Positions 10,241-20,890 of a stretch of 64,000 bases of DNA are shown piece after piece. Both the position numbers and the translations under genes were made by a program. The number at the start of each line of letters is the position of its first letter. Position 1 is the stretch's first letter. The DNA comes from Triatoma infestans (Eukaryota; Arthropoda; Insecta; Hemiptera; Reduviidae), in NCBI GenBank assembly GCA_011037195.1, contig JAAEAF010001578.1:114268-178267 (forward strand), written 5' to 3'. The notes under the pieces were generated by a model that saw nothing but the letters and a program-made list of their open reading frames with translations, did no database searches and was not told the DNA's origin.

Positions 10241-11170
10241 ACTAGGACAAGAAAGATGGATCTGAAAGTACAATCTAAAAATAATTATACCAAATTAAGG
10301 AAAAATGTACAGTGCCATTATGCAGCAATGAGTGAAAAACCGATTTGTAATGAAAATTGTATCAACTGCCAAATAAACTTACGATATTTAACAATCAATT
10401 AAACGATAATTTAAAATATCTTTTTTCAGTTTAATCCAATTTGTATGCGCCCCCCCCCAATATGAAAAGTTTTATCATCTCTCAAACATAACAAACAAAT
10501 TGTTTTCTATCAATATTAGTTTTAGTAATCAATATAAATGTTTAAAAATAAAACTACACGAGTTTCACTGGAAATTATTAAAACTGCCACCAGTTGAAAA
10601 ACAACTAAATTGTTGGAATTGTTTTCCTAATAAAAAAAAACAACAAAATGGTTTCCTAGAAATCACCAAACACGATGTGTTAAAACAACTGTCCATGAAA
10701 AATATATCTTTTAGTATTCAGAATCCATTTATCATATCCAAAAAAAAAATTCATTTAAATTGAAATATATTCCATCAGAGATAATTAATTGGACTTTATT
10801 CCATTTGTTATAAATATTTTTTACCAATTTAAGAGTGAAAACCCTTTTTTTTTAACCCTGTTGTTTGCGTCTTTCCAAGGTATAAGTATTAAAATTAAAA
10901 TATCATAGAATTTAATTTTTCTCTCAATATATTTATAAAAGAAGTGTTTTTCCTAAGTTTGTCTGCCAGTTCTGTAGCAATTATTGGAGTAATCTCAGAA
11001 ATTATTGAAAACAGGTTTCATTATATTTGTAATTTCGAATACACTTTTAGTGTTGAAAAACTTTATTAAAATGTTTCTATTATATAATCTGATTTTTTTT
11101 TTTTTTATTCACAAAAAAAATAACACCAATTTTAAAAAAAAAAATTTTTGTGACGCAAGTTTATTAAAAA
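10241..11170. other. Unassigned AT-rich stretch with a repeated segment
   Basis: No gene recognised. Two small open frames (10187-10402 and 10500-10763, plus strand) have no recognisable motif beyond a cluster of cysteines (CNENCINCQ). The piece 10730-10835 recurs at about 11850-11960 and partly at 11795-11850 (TCCATCAGAGATAATTAA, then TTCCATTTGTTATAAAT). Confidence 0.5.
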
Positions 11171-11178
11171 TTAAAAAA

Positions 11179-12334
11179 ATCTGGTGTGAAACACTCTCAC
11201 AAAATTTCACTTACTCCAGTTTTCAAAATTATAATTGACAAATTTTATAGTTAGTGTAACCAAATTTAATGAAATTCGTTGAAAACCGGGGGGGGGAAAA
11301 AAAAAAACTATTCAGTAAAAAAAGCGCATTCCGGTTATTAATTTTTCTTAAAACTTTTTCGGAATTTTGGCCATCTATTATTTCTAAGAACTTTTGTTTC
11401 GATTGTTGGAATTGTAATGCAGAATCCTTTATCATCATCCAAAATGGTATTTCAGACATCCATTGGATATGATAATTTATAAACAAATGGAATAAGACCA
11501 ATTAAATTAGTGTAGAAAAAAAACTAGTAAGTGTACTTCCGGGTTAAGGAATTTGATCCATAGCATTTTTTACTGTTCAGATCCCATTGGTGATACCTAA
11601 CGGAATTGTGTCAAGTTAAACTGTCTATAGTTTTTTCGAAATTGATGGTATAGACTAGAGTTCGGGTGAAAAAACTAAGTCTCTGTACGAGTCTGTGTTG
11701 GCACACTGTCTGAAGAACGCATCCTGAAGATGGGCGAACGCCCGAAACCGGTCGATGACCACAAAATGAAGCAGGCTACCACGGAAAATGTCTCTGATGA
11801 AATATACTCCATCAGAGATAATTAACTGGTCTTTATTCCATTTGTTATAAATTATCATATCCAAAAAAAAATTCATTTAAATTGAAATATACTCCATCAG
11901 AGATAATTAATTGGTCTTTATTCCATTTGTTATAAATATTTTTTACCAATTTAAGGGTGATAGCACTTTAGAGAAAAATAAAAGTTGTAGCTCCTTGTAT
12001 GTTTAGTTGATATACCAAGTTTCGAAGAAAATCGTTACGAGCCATTTTTGAGAAAATCGCAAAGAAGTAAAAAAAAAAAAAAAAAAAAAAAACTAGTAAA
12101 GTGGTACTTCCGGTTAAGGAATTTTGACTCATAACATACTGTCAGATCCCATGGTGATACCTAAACGGAATTTCAAGTTTCAACTGTCTATAGTTTTTCG
12201 AATTTGAGCGCTGTTCACACACAACAGACACACACACACACACACACACACACAAAACGGATATTTCCGGTTAAAACTCGTTATCGAAAATTTGACACGA
12301 TTACAATACTTTCTCTTACTAATAAGAGAAAGTA
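11179..12334 (-). mobile_element. HEL copy with internal insertion
   Basis: The hairpin end (ATCTGGTGTGAAACACTCTC) leads into monomer sequence. This is interrupted at about 11470-11960 by unrelated sequence (a hammerhead-like arm element and a duplicated AT-rich segment). Monomer resumes (AAAATCGTTACGAGCCATTTT), then (CA)n, TTTCCGGTTAAAACTC and a perfect palindromic end CTTTCTCTTACTAATAAGAG. Confidence 0.75.
11640..11815 (+). mobile_element. Single-arm copy of the palindromic element
   Basis: Matches one arm of 4288-4583. The motif CATC-CTGAAGA-TGGGC-GAAC-GCCC-GAAAC-CGGTC-GATG lies at 11718-11760, followed by GAAGCAGGCTACCACGG and AAAATGTCTCTGATG. It is the best-preserved hammerhead-like version in the window: stem II is four perfect GC pairs and CCGG forms a palindromic stem III. 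Confidence 0.6.
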
Positions 12335-12359
12335 AAAATGATACTAAATGCACAGCAGC

Positions 12360-12540
12360 CTATTGAAGTTGGGTTTGGTGATGAGCATAGACTTGTAACT
12401 AGGAGGTCCCCCGGTTCAAGTCTCCGCGTATAACTACTAAATTTATATTAATTTAAAAAAAGGTTAATGGTAAAGTATGGGCTTCCTCCCCTCGCCAGGA
12501 TACATAATTTGGGTAATTGGACGTATATACTCGCCTGAAA
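12360..12540 (+). repeat. tRNA-derived SINE-like repeat (arm 1 of an inverted pair)
   Basis: A tRNA-like head with GACTTGTAACTAGGAGGTC and box-B-like GGTTCAAGTCTC is followed by TATAACTACTAAATTTATA and a body with AATTGGACGTATATACTCGCC. The inverted partner at 12815-12990 is better preserved. Diverged, so probably old. Confidence 0.55.
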
Positions 12541-12814
12541 AATTACTTTGCTTTATTTTTACTACAGTAGTTGAACTACTTACAGCATCCACAAAATTCA
12601 TACTTCAAAAAAACAAAATTCATTTCTCGAGTAAAAAAAGTAGAGTATTGCCTAATTCATCTGGTATTTTATCCGTCATAGCATGCATTTTGGTTTTGTT
12701 TCAAACCGGTTTCGGATTTTCATCTATCGTTAGAGCAAATTCACCAAGTTCGTGTAGAGAGTTCACTTCAACGAAATGTTTATGTTACATTCATATTTGT
12801 AACATATCTGTTAC

Positions 12815-12990
12815 ATATCTATAGGTGGGCTTAAACGTCCAGCTACAAAATTAGGTGTCGTGGACGGAAGGCAATAGCACCTACTATTAACATTTTTTAA
12901 ACGAATATAAAATTTAGTAGTTATATACGGGACTCGAACTGGGGACCTCCCAGTTTAAAGTCCATACTCATAACTACTACACCAATAGTT
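12815..12990 (-). repeat. tRNA-derived SINE-like repeat (arm 2)
   Basis: The minus strand reads GGTGTAGTAGTTATGAGTATG (box A region), GGACTTTAAACTGGGAGG, then CCAGTTCGAGTCCC (box B). The rest parallels the body of the 12360-12540 copy (TAGCTGGACGTTTAAGCCC). The two lie tail to tail around about 275 bp. Confidence 0.6.
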
Positions 12991-13069
12991 ACGTTTTTCT
13001 CTAAAGTGTTTTTTTTATTATGTTATTATAATTTATTATGTTATTTTATTATAAATTAAATATGTAGTG

Positions 13070-13310
13070 AAAATTTTGAGTTTGAAAAAATTTGAGTTGA
13101 CCGGAAGTGGATTTTCAGTTTTTTTGCGATTTTGTTAAAAAATGGCTACAACGATATATTTTTTTTTTTTAAACTTGTTATATATTAACTACACTTAACA
13201 AGAACTAGAAACGTTTATTTGAAAACATTTCTCCAGAAAAATTCCGAATGGGATTATGTTTATCCTCTAAAATGCTATTTGAGTTTATCATAATCATTCT
13301 ATCATCTTCA
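13070..13310 (+). mobile_element. HEL monomer fragment
   Basis: One monomer: GACCGGAAGTGGATTTTC, TTAAAAAATGGCTACAACG, ACTACACTTAACAAGAACTAG, AACATTTCTCCAG. Both ends are missing. Confidence 0.6.
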
Positions 13311-14255
13311 TATTATTAATTGCATTCATTCATTATCAATTACATATCATTAATTATTTGTATTTATAAAATTAATCAAAATATTTACAGCTTTAGGAAA
13401 AAGTTTATATATTATATTTAGAGAGAGTATTGTGGGACCTTAATATATACGATGAAATAGAAGCGATAAGAGTGCTAGATGAATAATTTAGAGTACAGAG
13501 GAGAAGTAATAGATTTAAAGGGTACCTGTTTAACTACGATGGTAGAGAGAGGAGACAGTGTGTGCATGTAACTGCAGGAAGCCTCACTTAACCAATAACA
13601 TAACAACATATAATAATAATAATAATAATTGAACATCAATCTATACAACTTATTATGAAGCTAAAAAAACTAAATATATACTCGTACATATCTAAATTGA
13701 AATAATAATAACACAATAAAAAATATATATATATAAAAAAATACAATTCAAAAAAAATATTTACAAAGCAATACTATACGGTAAGAAGAACAATAGAGAA
13801 GGGACAACGCCCCATTTACCAGTGCATGTCATAGTAATAAAGCAAGAGAGCACACAACAATTCACTATCATTGATCGATAAGCGTTTAAAATATTTAGTA
13901 AGCTGTACAAAAGATAAGCAGCATTGTAATTAATGCTACTCAAACTGCTACCTTATATTAAATCTAAAATAATAAATATTAAATTATTTTTTTTTTGTAA
14001 TTAAATTATAATATTTTTATGAAGTAAAAAAAGATATGACTTTCTTTTACTTATAAATATGAATTACTTATAAAATAACAGATTTTCTTGAAGCTTCAAA
14101 TTTTACATATTTGTCCTAACCTAACATAAATATAGAGGTGGTAGGGGGGACAAGTTTCTATGGAGGCAGATAGTGAGAAAATAATTACATTGTAGTCCAG
14201 AAGAGAGCGTCAATAACATGAACCCAAATGAATATAACATTTAATTGAGCAGTTC
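13311..14255. other. AT-rich stretch without recognised gene
   Basis: Contains (AAT)n near 13610-13630 and runs of A/T. The words GTGGTAGGGGGGACAAG (near 14140) also occur near 3075 in a similar context, so part is another dispersed repeat. No coding frame of substance. Confidence 0.5.
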
Positions 14256-14259
14256 CAGC

Positions 14260-14760
14260 ACCTGTAATAGATCTAAATCACTCCCTACCGCAAGAAGTTC
14301 CCTGCATTTCTCCTTACAACAAGCTCGTAAGAGGGGGAGACTAAGAAGCCCAAGGGGGTATTGGAAGGAGCAATTTAAAGAGAGTAGGGGTTAGTCTAGC
14401 CGCCTGTATAAAAAGGGTTCCTGACTTTCAATCTCTCTCTCTCTCTCATTGAATCACCGTCAACGTTTAACTTACTACGTTCTTATACCGTCACTCTACC
14501 AGTCAGTCTGTCACTCTTATTCCCTTTCTCTAAAATATTACAATGTAATGTTTTTGCAATGTTTATTATTCGCCGTTATAATAGAGTGTTCAGTAAGTCC
14601 TAACTTTACTCAACCTAATTTATTTCTTTTCTATCCAATCAACAAAAATAATATCCACTACACACCGGTTATTAGAGAAGTTATATTTTTGCTCATATTG
14701 TATTTATATTTCAGTATGGTTCAAGATAGTTCTTTATCTTCAAATGTAGCCAGATAAACC
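14260..14760 (+). mobile_element. LTR-E like repeat with TATA box
   Basis: Matches the inverted 26270-26610 segment: AAATCACTCCCTACC, TTAAAGAGAGTAGGG, TGTATAAAAAGGGTTC, then CACTCTACCAGTCAGTCTGTC and ATATTACAATGTAA. A TATA-type promoter followed by a (TC)n tract suits a U3-R junction. Calling it an LTR is inference; no paired LTR or internal genes are present. Confidence 0.5.
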
Positions 14761-14809
14761 AAAAAGGCTAGGCGCATAGATGATAAGGATTGTTAACATA
14801 TAGTTATTA

Positions 14810-15010
14810 TTTCCATAACACTATAGAAAAAAGTAACATTACTCCCACCCTTCAAATAAAAAAAATAAAGTTTCGCTAAAAAAAAATGTTTCAAATAAAA
14901 GTTGTAGCTCATTATTTTTGTAGTTGACATAATAAGTTTTGAAAAAAAAAAAAATCGATTCAATAAGGTGATAATAATTTTGACCGTAAGGTTCCAACGG
15001 ATTTTGACCA
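14810..15010 (-). mobile_element. HEL monomer fragment
   Basis: Contains AATGTTTCAAATAAAAGTTG, TAGTTGACATAATAAGTTTTG and TTTTGACCGTAAGGTTCC, matching monomers of the 33885 and 60072 copies. Confidence 0.55.
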
Positions 15011-15152
15011 AAACATTATTGTCGTATACAACAAATATGCTCGCAAGGGGTATCTATTGCATGCAGTTACTTGGGGATTAGCGACCCCAAGGGTTACCAC
15101 AGCTCAGTGCTCTGTGCACTTCGTCAGAACAGTACACAATAAACTTAAACTA

Positions 15153-16065
15153 CGATGTGTGTAAATTAAGTAATGAGACTAATTTTCTAGTGTTCGATCT
15201 GGCAACACTGGAGACGCGGCGCATGCGTGGTAGGGCAACTAAACATCTGATACACGTCCAGTGCAAATTCGAAAATGCTACAGTTGTTGCACTGTCCGTA
15301 GTGACTTTTTTGTGAGCAAGGTTATTTTTTCAGTGCGTTTTAAAAATGAGTGACATCAATTACGAGCAACGTTATGCTGTCAGGTTTTGCTTCAGACTTG
15401 GGCACAGTGCAACGGAAACGTTTGAAAAACTGTGCCAGGCCTATTGAGACAATGTTTTGTCGAGAGCACAGATTTTTAGGTGGTTTAAGAATGTTTGCAG
15501 AAGGAAGGGAATCAATTGAAGACGAGCCTCGCAGCGGAAGGCCTTCATCTTCAAGAACCAACGAAAATGTTGGCAGAATCCGCGATCTTGTGCGTTCAGA
15601 TCGTCGTTTGACAGTCCGAATGATCGGCGAAGAGTTGAATTTGACTCACACAACCGTTCATCAAATTTTGACTAATGAATTGGGGATGAGAAAAATTTGT
15701 GCAATGCTCCGTGTCACACCGCGATTTCTATTAATGAGTATTTGGCCAGTAATAACATTCCTGTGGCTCCTCAGCCTCCTTATTCACCCGACTTGAGTCC
15801 ATGTGACTTTTTTTTGTTCCCCAAATTGAAAAATCACCTCAAGGGACGTCATTTTGGAACATTGGAAAATATTCAAATAGCCGTAACCGACCAACTGAAG
15901 TCTATTCCAGTATCCGAGTTCCAGCACTGCTATGACGAATGGAAGAATCAGCGTTGTGTGGCTTCCCAAGGTAGTTACTTTGAAGGGGACAATGTTGAAT
16001 TGTATTTTATTTGAATGAAAAAAAGATAAAAAAAATCAGTCTCATTACTTAATTTACACACCTCG
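15153..16065 (+). mobile_element. Mariner element, internally deleted (913 bp)
   Basis: The ends are inverted repeats of about 27 bp (CGATGTGTGTAAATTAAG and its complement with one difference), each flanked by TA, the duplicated target typical of Tc1/mariner elements. The body is a shortened transposase gene. Full-length mariners are near 1.3 kb, so about 350-400 bp are missing. Non-autonomous, but still potentially mobilisable in trans because both ends look intact. Confidence 0.9.
15346..16014 (+). pseudogene. Mariner transposase, broken and internally deleted
   Basis: Transposases cut and paste the element through a DDD catalytic triad. From ATG 15346 the frame reads MSDINYEQRYAVRFCFRLG, a mariner N-terminal helix-turn-helix. 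A TGA stop falls at 15445-15447. Near 15490 a one-base frameshift moves the protein to frame 2 (FAEGRESIEDEPRSGRPSSS, then RRLTVRMIGEELNLTHTTVH). At about 15697 a deletion joins the DNA-binding half directly to the C-terminal catalytic block (NAPCHTAISINEYLA, then PPYSPDLSPCDFFLFPKLK). The first catalytic aspartate is gone and the second is lost at the junction (C in place of D before NAPCH). The third remains. The C-terminus runs to a normal stop at 16014. Confidence 0.9.
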
Positions 16066-16154
16066 TACATATACTCTATCCTTTACAGACAAGGACAAAC
16101 ACAGTACACAAACTAGGGTCACGATCCCTAGTTAACTGGCGTAAGCCACAGGAG

Positions 16155-16345
16155 AAGGAAGAGGTTAGCTCAGTGGTAGCAAGGCGGAGGTCCCAGGTTA
16201 GAATCCAGCATGCTACCCTTAGACTTTCTCTTCCTAGAAGCCTCTACAACTCACTTGTATGGTGATGAACAGTGTTGTCTGTAGTTAGAGAACACTGCTT
16301 GGAGATCGGCAGTGCACTGAAAAGGCTTTGGGGGGCACAATAGAT
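16155..16345 (+). repeat. tRNA-derived SINE
   Basis: Box A-like TTAGCTCAGTGGTAGCAAGG and box B-like GGTTAGAATCCAGC are followed by the SINE body (TAGACTTTCTCTTCCTAGAAG, GATGAACAGTGTTGTC, GAGAACACTGC, CGGCAGTGCACTGAA). Same family as 33640-33878. Confidence 0.75.
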
Positions 16346-17640
16346 CTTTCAAGTAGCAGTGCAATAATCCCCTACAACAATCTACAGTCTACACCAAATA
16401 TACACATATACCCACCCACAAACAGACCAATTTATTTCTAAAAAAACATTTTTTCCAAAAATCGATATTTCCATTGACATGAATCACAATACTTACCCAA
16501 ACAGCAGTAAAAAGAAAATAAAAAAAAATGTGTTATTGGTTTATTTAAATAAATGAACTAAGTTAATTTTTTAATTAAATCGAATATTTTTGCTTCATTT
16601 GCTATATAGTCAGCAACCAGTCGACGGAAGGAAGGTTTAAAATGGAATCCACTTAATATAATATGTTAATATCTGGTTAATTAATGTTTTATATAATAAA
16701 TTCGCTACAGTTCAACACAATCCGGTGTAAATTTTGCATATATTCATCATTTATGTGGAGATCGATTCATAAGAGTTCATATTTTTTTTTTCGAACCTAA
16801 TTTATTTATGCAGTTGGAAGAATTAACTAGACTTGTCGCTATTTATAGATCGTATTCGTTTACTATATGTACCGTTCTTTCAACTAAGGCTCTGTGTGAT
16901 CACAGACAATAGGGTCTCAAACATGTATACGTTTGTTTTTTGTTTTTTTACGACAGAATTCCTTATTATAGAGTATATTCACCCCTCGTTAGTCCATTAC
17001 CTTTGAGGTGTATTCACCAGTCTAGTTTAGAAGTCCATTCACCCTTTTATTATTGCTCGTTCGTGAATTGGCTTTCATCACAATTGGGTATAGGTTGATT
17101 CCCAGAAAGCATTCATTTCCCAAAATATTGATAATCTGAGCGTCTAAAATTTAAAAATAATAAAATAAATCTTAAAATATTAACATAAATATTTTCATTT
17201 TTACTTTTACCAAACAAAGCAAATGTATTTTTATAGCGCGACTTTTGAATTAAGCGGAACTTAAAATTTTAATTGTGAAACATTCACATGAATTCTCTAA
17301 ATCCATTTCCCCAATTTCTAATTAGACTAATTTTTTTTTAACAGTATTTTTTTTACATTTTATATTTATATTACCTTTAGTTGTAATTACCGTCAAATTT
17401 ACTGAAAATTCCACTTTTTAAGAAAGCCTGACCATTACATCTCTCCCTTCACCCCATTTAACGTTAGTTCTGTTTAAAGAATATTAAAATTGATATTTTT
17501 TTTTTTTTAGTTTTAGACTTCAGAGTCTTCAAAATACAAGTAGTTTCCGAATAAAAATGCAATATCGACATTCTGACACAATGGTATAAGATTCTCTCCT
17601 TACTGAAATTGAAAATCAATTTCTCCTTACTGTATTCCTC
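16346..17640. other. AT-rich stretch without recognised gene
   Basis: Near 16400-16515 a degenerate HEL microsatellite end is visible (CACAAACAGACCAATTTATT, then TTTCCATTGACATGAATC). The rest shows no coding frame or known element. Confidence 0.45.
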
Positions 17641-17649
17641 ACGAATATT

Positions 17650-18070
17650 ATTTAGATGGTGATGAAATGTATTTTGTGTGTTGATGTTTGTAGCAGCTTG
17701 TGTGTTTGTAGTAGTAGTTGGTGTAGCAAGAGCGGTTTAGTAAAGGGGCTTGTAAGTATATATGTTTAAGAGAGAAGTATTAGTAATAATCAAGAGAGCA
17801 CCACTGATTTTAAAATAAATATATTATCCTCTAAGCAAATTTAAGTACTTTACAATATCAACATTATACTTAATAAATCAGATGTTTATCTAGAATAAAG
17901 GCAGGCAAATCACTATCACTGGCATTGAGTTTAAGAGAGCGATTCCTGAAGCAAGTGTTCTGGCTTGAATGTTTGTTCAGACTGCCTTGAAGGAATGTCT
18001 TCTAATTGTTCGTTCAAATTTTCCCTTGTGAGAAGAAAAGGTAGACAATGCTAACAAGGTTCATGAACTC
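17650..18070 (-). mobile_element. LTR-B copy
   Basis: Shares GATGAAATGTATTTTGTGTG, AGAGCGGTTTAGTAAAGGGG, CTTGTAAGTATATATG, and CTTCTAATTGTTCGTTCAAA with the other LTR-B copies. Diverged in the middle. Confidence 0.5.
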
Positions 18071-18129
18071 TTCCTGTAATTGTATTTCTTCTACCTGGGT
18101 TACCCTTTTGCCAACAAGCTCGCATTTTT

Positions 18130-18300
18130 CTCATAATTTTCTTCAAGTTCCAGGAGCCTCATTCTCTGATGAAAGACAGTGTTGTACGTATGTCAAATGA
18201 GAGAACATTGCCTGTAGTTCCTGGTTGTGCACTGAAAAGATCTCCGAACTTTTGAGATAGCCATAAATGGGCCAGATAGGCTTCGCCTTCCTCACAGATG
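18130..18300 (+). repeat. tRNA-derived SINE, body fragment
   Basis: CAGGAGCCTCATTCTCTGATG, AAGACAGTGTTGT, GAGAGAACATTGCC and TTGTGCACTGAAAAGATC match the SINE body. The tRNA head is missing. Confidence 0.5.
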
Positions 18301-18329
18301 ATTAAGATTAAAATGGGCTTATATAATAT

Positions 18330-18560
18330 ATATATTTATGAGGAAATTGGTGAGGATCAGTCAAGAAAGAAACAATTTACTTATGCCAACGTTTCGACAG
18401 AGTTTCCTGTCTTTAGCAAGGCTTTAATATATATATATAATGTGGAAAAATAATTTTTAGTGGAACTTTGAAATTTACAGCATTTTTTTTTACAACAAAA
18501 AAATTAAAAGTTACTAGTTTCCTGTGTTAAATCATGTACAGAAATAAAAAAGATATATAT
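18330..18560 (-). mobile_element. Single-arm copy of the second palindromic family
   Basis: Matches one arm of 35745-36560: GGTGAGGATCAGTCAAGAAA, GCCAACGTTTCGACAGAG, TGTCTTTAGCAAGGC, then TTAAAAGTTACTAG. The minus strand carries a stem GACAG/CTGTC followed by GAAACG and TTGGC, with GCC upstream, again hammerhead-like in layout. Confidence 0.55.
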
Positions 18561-18599
18561 AATATATGTAATATGTGAATATCAAAGCATAATTCTAAA

Positions 18600-18875
18600 G
18601 AAAAGCGTTGGGGATATTCGAAAATGAACTTAAAATTATGATGTCATACTTCCGGTTTATGCACTTCCCGTTGATATTATATCTTATGCTCTAGTGATAT
18701 CTTTAAAGACGATACCAAGCTTCCTACGAATTTTTTTTTTTTTTTTTTAGTATTTTTGTGTTTTTAGCTTTGTTTTATTACATAGACAGATTCAATTCTA
18801 TATCTCCGATGAAAGCTTAAATTCCAATAATCTCCCAGTAATATGCAGTAGTTCCTATTACAGATAGTAAAAAAA
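18600..18875 (-). mobile_element. HEL copy, very degenerate
   Basis: The order of words fits a minus HEL microsatellite end (ATACTTCCGGTTTATG; TTTTTAGCTTTG; ATATCTCCGATGAAAGC; TTACAGATAGTAAAA), but identity is low. Confidence 0.4.
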
Positions 18876-20075
18876 AAAATCTGGTAATTCAAATTTAAAA
18901 TTCAGTTTTTTGAAATAATAAAGAATTCCTATTCTTCCGGGAAAAAATCGTTTATTAACATTATGAAATATATATTAATAAACGGCCGGCACTTCCTAGC
19001 TTAATTGAAGTATTTGTTTTTTTTAACAAGGATATTCACTAGCAGAATTGTAGAACATTTTTTTGGAGCTAACTTTAAAAATCTCTCTTTCTAATAAGAA
19101 TATGGATTAAGAGAACACGGGAGAGAATATGACGTAACTTCCTGTCTCTACTGAACAATACAATAATACATTCCCAAATTCTGCCACAAATAAACACAGT
19201 TATAACAAATGTATTCTGTCAAATTATCTTATTTATATTTCAATCCAGAATTACTGGGAAAAAAAAAGGATATGAATGATTAAAACGAATGATGAAAAGT
19301 ATATGTACAATAAATAAATAAATAAACAAATATTTGATGATAATACCTGTTTTTTATTTTAAAATTAAAGTGTGAAACAAATTTAACTTAATGTGCTTGA
19401 CAAATAATAGGTTTAAAGGGCTTTACAGTTAAAAGTATAAAACTGAAATATTAAATACAGAAATGAAATAACATTCAACGATAAAGGTGGGAAATTGAAA
19501 GGTAGTTTAAGGATCATATATAAATATAAATATAATTTAGTTAACAATATTACAGTACGAACACACACACAGACAAGTTGGGATGTTCTAAGTGTATATA
19601 ACTTCAGCATGGTAACAGAGAGAGTGCGGTAGTATAACACTGGGGACCACGCCCTACCGTCTGAATTCTGGCGGGAGAGGGTGCCGTTGCCGCGCGCGCC
19701 AAACCCCCCTTAACTCTACTACTACTACTACTATCACCACACCCACGTATATACTGAAAAACACTCGACTTGCTTCATAAAATATTATTTATACAACGGC
19801 TACATTGATTACTTCTCTTTATATTATTTTATTATTTATTTATTTATTTTCAGTAGAAAACAAGTGGCAAGTAATAACACCTTAATTAGTGTACAATTTG
19901 TAATTTATTTTGAAGAAAAATTAACGTTATTAAATTATTCTTCCGTAAAATACAAAATTAAATTTTCTACTAAATCCTAATTTTCGTTTTCTATTCTATT
20001 TAAATTATATCTTGTATAATATACTAATTTAAATTCTTAAATCATCAAAGTAATGACATAAATTACAAAATTCCA
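18876..20075. other. AT-rich stretch without recognised gene
   Basis: No convincing coding frame. A short GC-rich patch (19640-19720, GCCGTTGCCGCGCGCGCC) stands out in otherwise AT-rich sequence, next to an (CTA)n run. Its nature is unknown. Confidence 0.4.
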
Positions 20076-20079
20076 GGGC

Positions 20080-20890
20080 TATTGTAATGAAAAAAAAAAC
20101 GAACGGAAATATTGAAAAAAGTAAAAATAATTTTGGAAAATGTCTTAGTGATTTTTAATAATATTTTAAGTGTATTTTAGAGCAGTGAAGTGAACTTAGA
20201 AACTGTTAAGGGACTATTAAACTGAGGTCAATGCTATTCCAAGACAAAGGAACAAGCCACAGCTAGGGCAAGACAATAACATTTACCTTTCTAAAAAACT
20301 ACCACACTGGAACAACCAGTATCATTCAAACAGTCGCATTCAGAACACTACTCTGTCCAGTATACATCAGTGCGAGAACATTTGTGTTTAAAATCAATCT
20401 AGCTGCAAGAATATGGCGAGAGTTTTTGTGTATTAATAAGCTTAGAATTAACTAGTAAATTATAATTGTATAAATTCTATATTGTAACGTTTTATCCTCT
20501 GAACTAGCTACTGCAACTAATTTCCTAGTCACAAACGCTCACTCCCCGTTTGTAACAAGATTCTCTCTAGGCTGACTTCACTCGAGCTCTTGTTCACTAT
20601 TTATATCAGTGGAGAAGGGTCTAGAAGGTTCCAGAAAGAGCAAGAGCGCCCCGCTAGCATTTCCTAGCGGCCACTAGGAGAACTTGAGGTACCTGCTTTC
20701 TCTCCTAGATGGCATTAGTGGTTGCTTTACAATATAATATATTCATTTATATTCAATATATTTATTGTAAACTAGTGGTAAATTATTCATTATTTATTAA
20801 ACATCTTTCTAAAACAAACACACACACATATGCCGCCCTTACAAAACCGCTCGTACACACATCTACCAATTACATTACACTGTTTATATG
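20080..20890 (+). mobile_element. LTR-B copy interrupted by a solo LTR-A
   Basis: The first part (AAATAATTTTGGAAAATGTC; AGGTCAATGCTATTCCAAGAC) and last part (CTTACAAAACCGCTCGTAC; ACATCTACCAATTACATTA) correspond to the two ends of the 22120-22667 copy. Between them sits a solo LTR-A at 20483-20731. Confidence 0.5.
20483..20731 (-). mobile_element. Solo LTR-A, shortened
   Basis: Begins TGTAACGTTTTATCC and ends GGTTGCTTTACA. The four bases ATAT stand immediately outside both ends. Sequence matches 55034-55416 and, inverted, 35834-36223 (GCGGCCACTAGGAGAACTTG, CTCTCCTAGATGGCA) with about 150 bp of the R/U5 side missing. Confidence 0.8.

Noticed and set aside
15441..15653. Minus frames over the mariner
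   Set aside because: Shadows of the broken mariner transposase.
19560..19720. Possible CpG-island promoter at the GC-rich patch
   Set aside because: The patch is only about 60 bp and no gene follows on either strand.
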